Below, piece after piece: positions 38,125 through 40,047 of a DNA stretch of 40,047 nt. The notes beneath the pieces were generated by a model. The model was not told the origin of the DNA. It did no database searches and saw nothing but the letters and a program-made list of their open reading frames with translations. This stretch comes from an uncultured Bacteroidales bacterium (GTDB lineage: Bacteria > Bacteroidota > Bacteroidia > Bacteroidales > WCHB1-69): NCBI GenBank assembly GCA_900316305.1, contig ONCM01000005.1:129295-169341 (forward strand). Direction: 5' to 3'. Numbering within the stretch: position 1 is the stretch's first letter; every line of letters begins with the position of its first letter. A program made the translations under genes and the position numbers.

Positions 38125-38132
38125 CAAAAGTA
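38125..38132 (-). promoter_or_regulatory. Bacteroidetes -7 element for apt
   Basis: TACTTTTG on the minus strand, fitting TAnnTTTG, about 25 bp before the apt start. Confidence 0.65.
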
Positions 38133-38148
38133 CACTTTTTTTTAAAAC

Positions 38149-38182
38149 AAAAAAGGTGTTCTTGAACGAACACCTTTTTTTT
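38149..38182 (-). terminator. Intrinsic terminator after the Ala/Lys-rich lipoprotein gene
   Basis: AAAAAAGGTGTTC and GAACACCTTTTTTTT pair over a six-base loop. On the minus strand it follows the lipoprotein gene ending at 38201; the sequence on both sides allows termination in both directions. Confidence 0.85.
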
Positions 38183-38200
38183 CAGATATTTTAGAAAAGA

Positions 38201-38575
38201 TTATCTTTTCTTTTTACCGCTGTTGACGATAGCATTGGTGGTTTCTTTCTCAGCTTTGTCGATAGCGGTGTTGGCAACCTTATTAGCGGCGCTCTTAGCG
38301 TGGTCCTCGACAGAAGGAGCTTCGTTGGTCTTACCAGCCGTCATGCCACTGTTGTTGTTTTTCGTAGTTTTCTTGGCGGGAGTAGCGGTTTTCTTAGCGG
38401 GAGCAGCTTCAGCAACGGGCTCTTCAGCGACGGGCTCAGCCTCTTCGGTGATTTCCGCAACAGTTTGCTCCACAACAGGAGTGTCAACTAAGGTCTCGGG
38501 TTGTTCGGCTTGTTTCTTGTTACCACAGGCAAAGAAAAGACCTGCGCACAATACTGCTAAAAATACTTTTTTCAT
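38201..38575 (-). CDS. Low-complexity Ala/Glu/Lys-rich lipoprotein
   Basis: A 124-residue protein with a lipoprotein signal peptide (MKKVFLAVLCAGLFFAC, lipid Cys then Gly). After it come an acidic Pro/Val/Glu/Ala tract (EITEEAEPVAEEPVAEAAPA), a basic PAKKT-rich tract (AKKTATPAKKTTK) and a helical C-terminus with several Lys/Ala/Asn residues ending GKKKR. No folded domain is recognised; it looks like a flexible linker or cell-wall-contacting lipoprotein. No obvious operon partner: the hypothetical lipoprotein lies upstream after 35 bp and may be cotranscribed. Function unknown. Confidence 0.75.
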   Translation of the reverse strand: MKKVFLAVLCAGLFFACGNKKQAEQPETLVDTPVVEQTVAEITEEAEPVAEEPVAEAAPAKKTATPAKKTTKNNNSGMTAGKTNEAPSVEDHAKSAANKVANTAIDKAEKETTNAIVNSGKKKR

Positions 38576-38610
38576 TTTATTCTAATTTTAAGTGATGATT
38601 TCTGATGAAA

Positions 38611-39141
38611 TTATTTGGCAGGAACGTAGGTGATGGTGAATGTGTTCTGAGACTTGGTGGGATTGCTGTCATCGTTTCTGGTGTATTTGATGACCAGCTG
38701 GTTCTTGTCGTATGATTGGACCGAGCATTTTTCGATTGCGTCATCATATTCCCAAGGCATTTGGAATGAAAGTTCTTCCGTAGCTTCATTCACCGTGTAA
38801 GTAGCGACGGTAGCGACTTGATAAGGCTCGGTCGGATCATCAGGAAGAAGGGTACCGGGATCGATGGTCTGAACGCCATTTTCGCCAAAGATAATGGCAT
38901 CGTCTTTTTCAGCAGCAGTGAAGAAGCCCGTGTTGTGCTCATAGTCACCGTCAGCATAAAGTTCTTCGAGGGCAACGCCGGATTCGAGGACGTATGCGGG
39001 AACGGATTTAACGGAGGTCATCACCCAACCTTTCTTAGCGGATTTCAAAATATCCGTGATAGGGGTCTCGGATTGTTGGGGAGTACATGCGGTTAACATA
39101 ACCATGGCTGCAATAGCCAGCACGCTTAATGTTTTTTTCAT
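38611..39141 (-). CDS. Hypothetical lipoprotein
   Basis: A 176-residue protein with a lipoprotein signal peptide (IAAMVMLTAC, lipid Cys then Thr). The mature part begins with a short helix (ITDILKSAKKGWVMTSVKSV) and continues with beta strands such as NTGFFTAAEKDDAIIFGENG, VATVATYTVNEATEELSFQM and QLVIKYTRNDDSN, ending NTFTITYVPAK. This resembles the small lipocalin-like/DUF lipoproteins common in Bacteroidetes, in which a stress- or ligand-related role is often guessed. No family is named with confidence. A -7 element lies 70 bp upstream. Confidence 0.75.
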   Translation of the reverse strand: MKKTLSVLAIAAMVMLTACTPQQSETPITDILKSAKKGWVMTSVKSVPAYVLESGVALEELYADGDYEHNTGFFTAAEKDDAIIFGENGVQTIDPGTLLPDDPTEPYQVATVATYTVNEATEELSFQMPWEYDDAIEKCSVQSYDKNQLVIKYTRNDDSNPTKSQNTFTITYVPAK

Positions 39142-39210
39142 TTCTTTGAATTTTTTTGGGTTAATAATTATTGATTTTGATAAACTAATTTTCGCCTTTT
39201 ATTCCAAGGC

Positions 39211-39219
39211 GCAAAAATA
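39211..39219 (-). promoter_or_regulatory. Bacteroidetes -7 element for the lipoprotein pair
   Basis: TATTTTTGC on the minus strand, about 70 bp before the hypothetical lipoprotein start. Confidence 0.65.
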
Positions 39220-39294
39220 TACTTTTTTCAAACCGTGGTGTCTTAAAAATTCTTAAAAATGACATTTTGCCGAGATCGAACCAGATGCCGTTAT

Positions 39295-39322
39295 GTAGAG
39301 ACGTTTCATGAAACGTCTCTAC
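39295..39322. repeat. 28-bp perfect palindrome at the end of the GH2 gene
   Basis: GTAGAGACGTTTCA followed by TGAAACGTCTCTAC is a perfect palindrome of the same family. The TAG at 39319-39321 (minus strand) is the stop codon of the GH2 gene, so the repeat supplies that stop. Confidence 0.95.
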
Positions 39323-40047
39323 CACCCTACCCGGATCTCATCGGTCATAATCCACGCCTTCTCCCCTGCTGCCGCGTGCCATTCGGGCAGTTTCTCTACC
39401 GGCTCGGTCTCGATGCGGATGTATTTCACCCCTTTGCCCGGGATTTTGTGACGCAGGATGCAGACCCGCGGCTTGCTGTTGGCCTCTAAGGTTGGGTCAA
39501 AGGGCAGCGCGACCTCCTCGGGCTTGCTGTACTTCTTGCCGTTCTTGGAGTATGACACCAACACCTTCTGCGGCATAAAGACCCACTGCGACGGGTGGTG
39601 GGCGAAACTGAGGGTGACCGTCAAGGAGTCGCCGTTGAGGGGCAAGGTCTCCAAGCGCAACTCCATCGGCTTCCCGAAATAGCCGACCCAACCTTCGCGA
39701 TAGTTGGCAGGGTTGCCGATGTACTCGTCAATGAGGACGGAATCCGCGTGCTTGTCGTAAGGGGCATCGGGCTTGGACAGCAAGGTGACGGGGTCGAAAT
39801 CGCCTGTTTTTCTGGAAACCCGAAAATTGACATCGGGATGGAAATAGAGAAAGTATTTGGACTTGTCGACGAAAAGATCCTCGAAAAATGCATTCTCGCC
39901 CACTTGCAGAAGCAAATCAAAGGACATCATCCGGCTGGTCTCCACCAGGTCGCGGTCTGCGATGCCGGGACCGCAAGTGGCCGTGCCTAACCCGGCCTGC
40001 AGGTAGTCTATATTCAGGGTATAGTAATTCTCCTTTCTCAGCTCGTT
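39319..40047 (-). CDS. Glycoside hydrolase family 2 beta-galactosidase-like, C-terminal part (partial)
   Basis: The frame is open at the right edge of the window; about 242 residues are visible and the N-terminal catalytic part is missing. The first visible segment, ELRKENYYTLNIDYLQAGLG followed by TATCGPGI, matches the end of the GH2 beta-galactosidase small-chain domain, where a GxGxxxCGP-type loop is typical. After it comes a beta-sandwich (about 70-240) with VLVSYSKNGKKYSKPEEVAL and KYIRIETEPVEKLPEWHAAA, resembling the chitobiase/F5-8-like module added to many Bacteroidetes glycosidases. It ends ... DEIRVGW at a palindrome repeat that provides its TAG stop. The likely role is extracytoplasmic hydrolysis of galactosides; specificity cannot be judged from this end. 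Confidence 0.7.
   Translation of the reverse strand, partial: NELRKENYYTLNIDYLQAGLGTATCGPGIADRDLVETSRMMSFDLLLQVGENAFFEDLFVDKSKYFLYFHPDVNFRVSRKTGDFDPVTLLSKPDAPYDKHADSVLIDEYIGNPANYREGWVGYFGKPMELRLETLPLNGDSLTVTLSFAHHPSQWVFMPQKVLVSYSKNGKKYSKPEEVALPFDPTLEANSKPRVCILRHKIPGKGVKYIRIETEPVEKLPEWHAAAGEKAWIMTDEIRVGW

Overview
The window looks like chromosomal DNA of a Bacteroidota member, most likely order Bacteroidales. The evidence is promoter-like TAnnTTTGC (-7) elements in front of most transcription units on both strands, a secreted protein with a type B type-IX-secretion C-terminal domain, Bacteroidetes-type RseC, GlnA and MetK forms, an M64 peptidase, PepSY-like small exported proteins, and generally weak Shine-Dalgarno signals. 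There is no phage, transposase, CRISPR array or rRNA; one tRNA (Lys, UUU) is present. Both ends cut through genes.

Layout. 1-6346 (+): the end of a saccharopine/alanine-dehydrogenase-like oxidoreductase, then a surface-polysaccharide block (Wzx-like flippase, TupA-like ATP-grasp, a Wzy-like membrane protein fused to a GT4 glycosyltransferase, an ExoA-like GT2). 6343-10039: outer-membrane barrel (-), CorA, a small retropepsin-like protease, RuvC and a transketolase N-terminal subunit. 10051-14658 (+): overlapping run of an LptF/G permease, a GT4 glycosyltransferase and dxs. 14746-20501 (-): TrmH-like methyltransferase, HU, fmt, ribH, a TPR membrane protein, fabD and metK; metK is preceded by a SAM-II-like riboswitch candidate. 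20670-21545 (+): lgt. 21546-27677 (-): lipoprotein, folD, M64 peptidase, RseC-like protein, radA and three tandem PepSY-like genes. 27817-31734 (+): glnA and a large secreted choice-of-anchor-L/PKD/T9SS protein. 31809-33062 (-): hutI. 33151-35828 (+): a secreted MORN-type solenoid, a metallo-beta-lactamase-fold hydrolase and folE. 35848-40047: small basic ORF (-), tRNA-Lys (+), ilvE, apt, two lipoproteins and the C-terminal part of a GH2 beta-galactosidase (all -).

Most genes are ordinary housekeeping or envelope functions. The unusual layer is the repeat content at gene borders. Three kinds recur: (i) a palindrome of about 28 bp, GTAGAGACG...CGTCTCTAC, with seven full and one truncated copy, one of them inserted in frame inside dxs; (ii) degenerate arrays with strict 7-bp periodicity (one 8-bp) such as AACTGCT or GTCAATG units, which often contain the stop or start codon of the adjacent gene; (iii) a 55-bp two-hairpin element present twice in opposite orientation. 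Copies of these kinds abut each other at several gene borders. I regard this nested, gene-boundary repeat system as the best candidate for something not well described.
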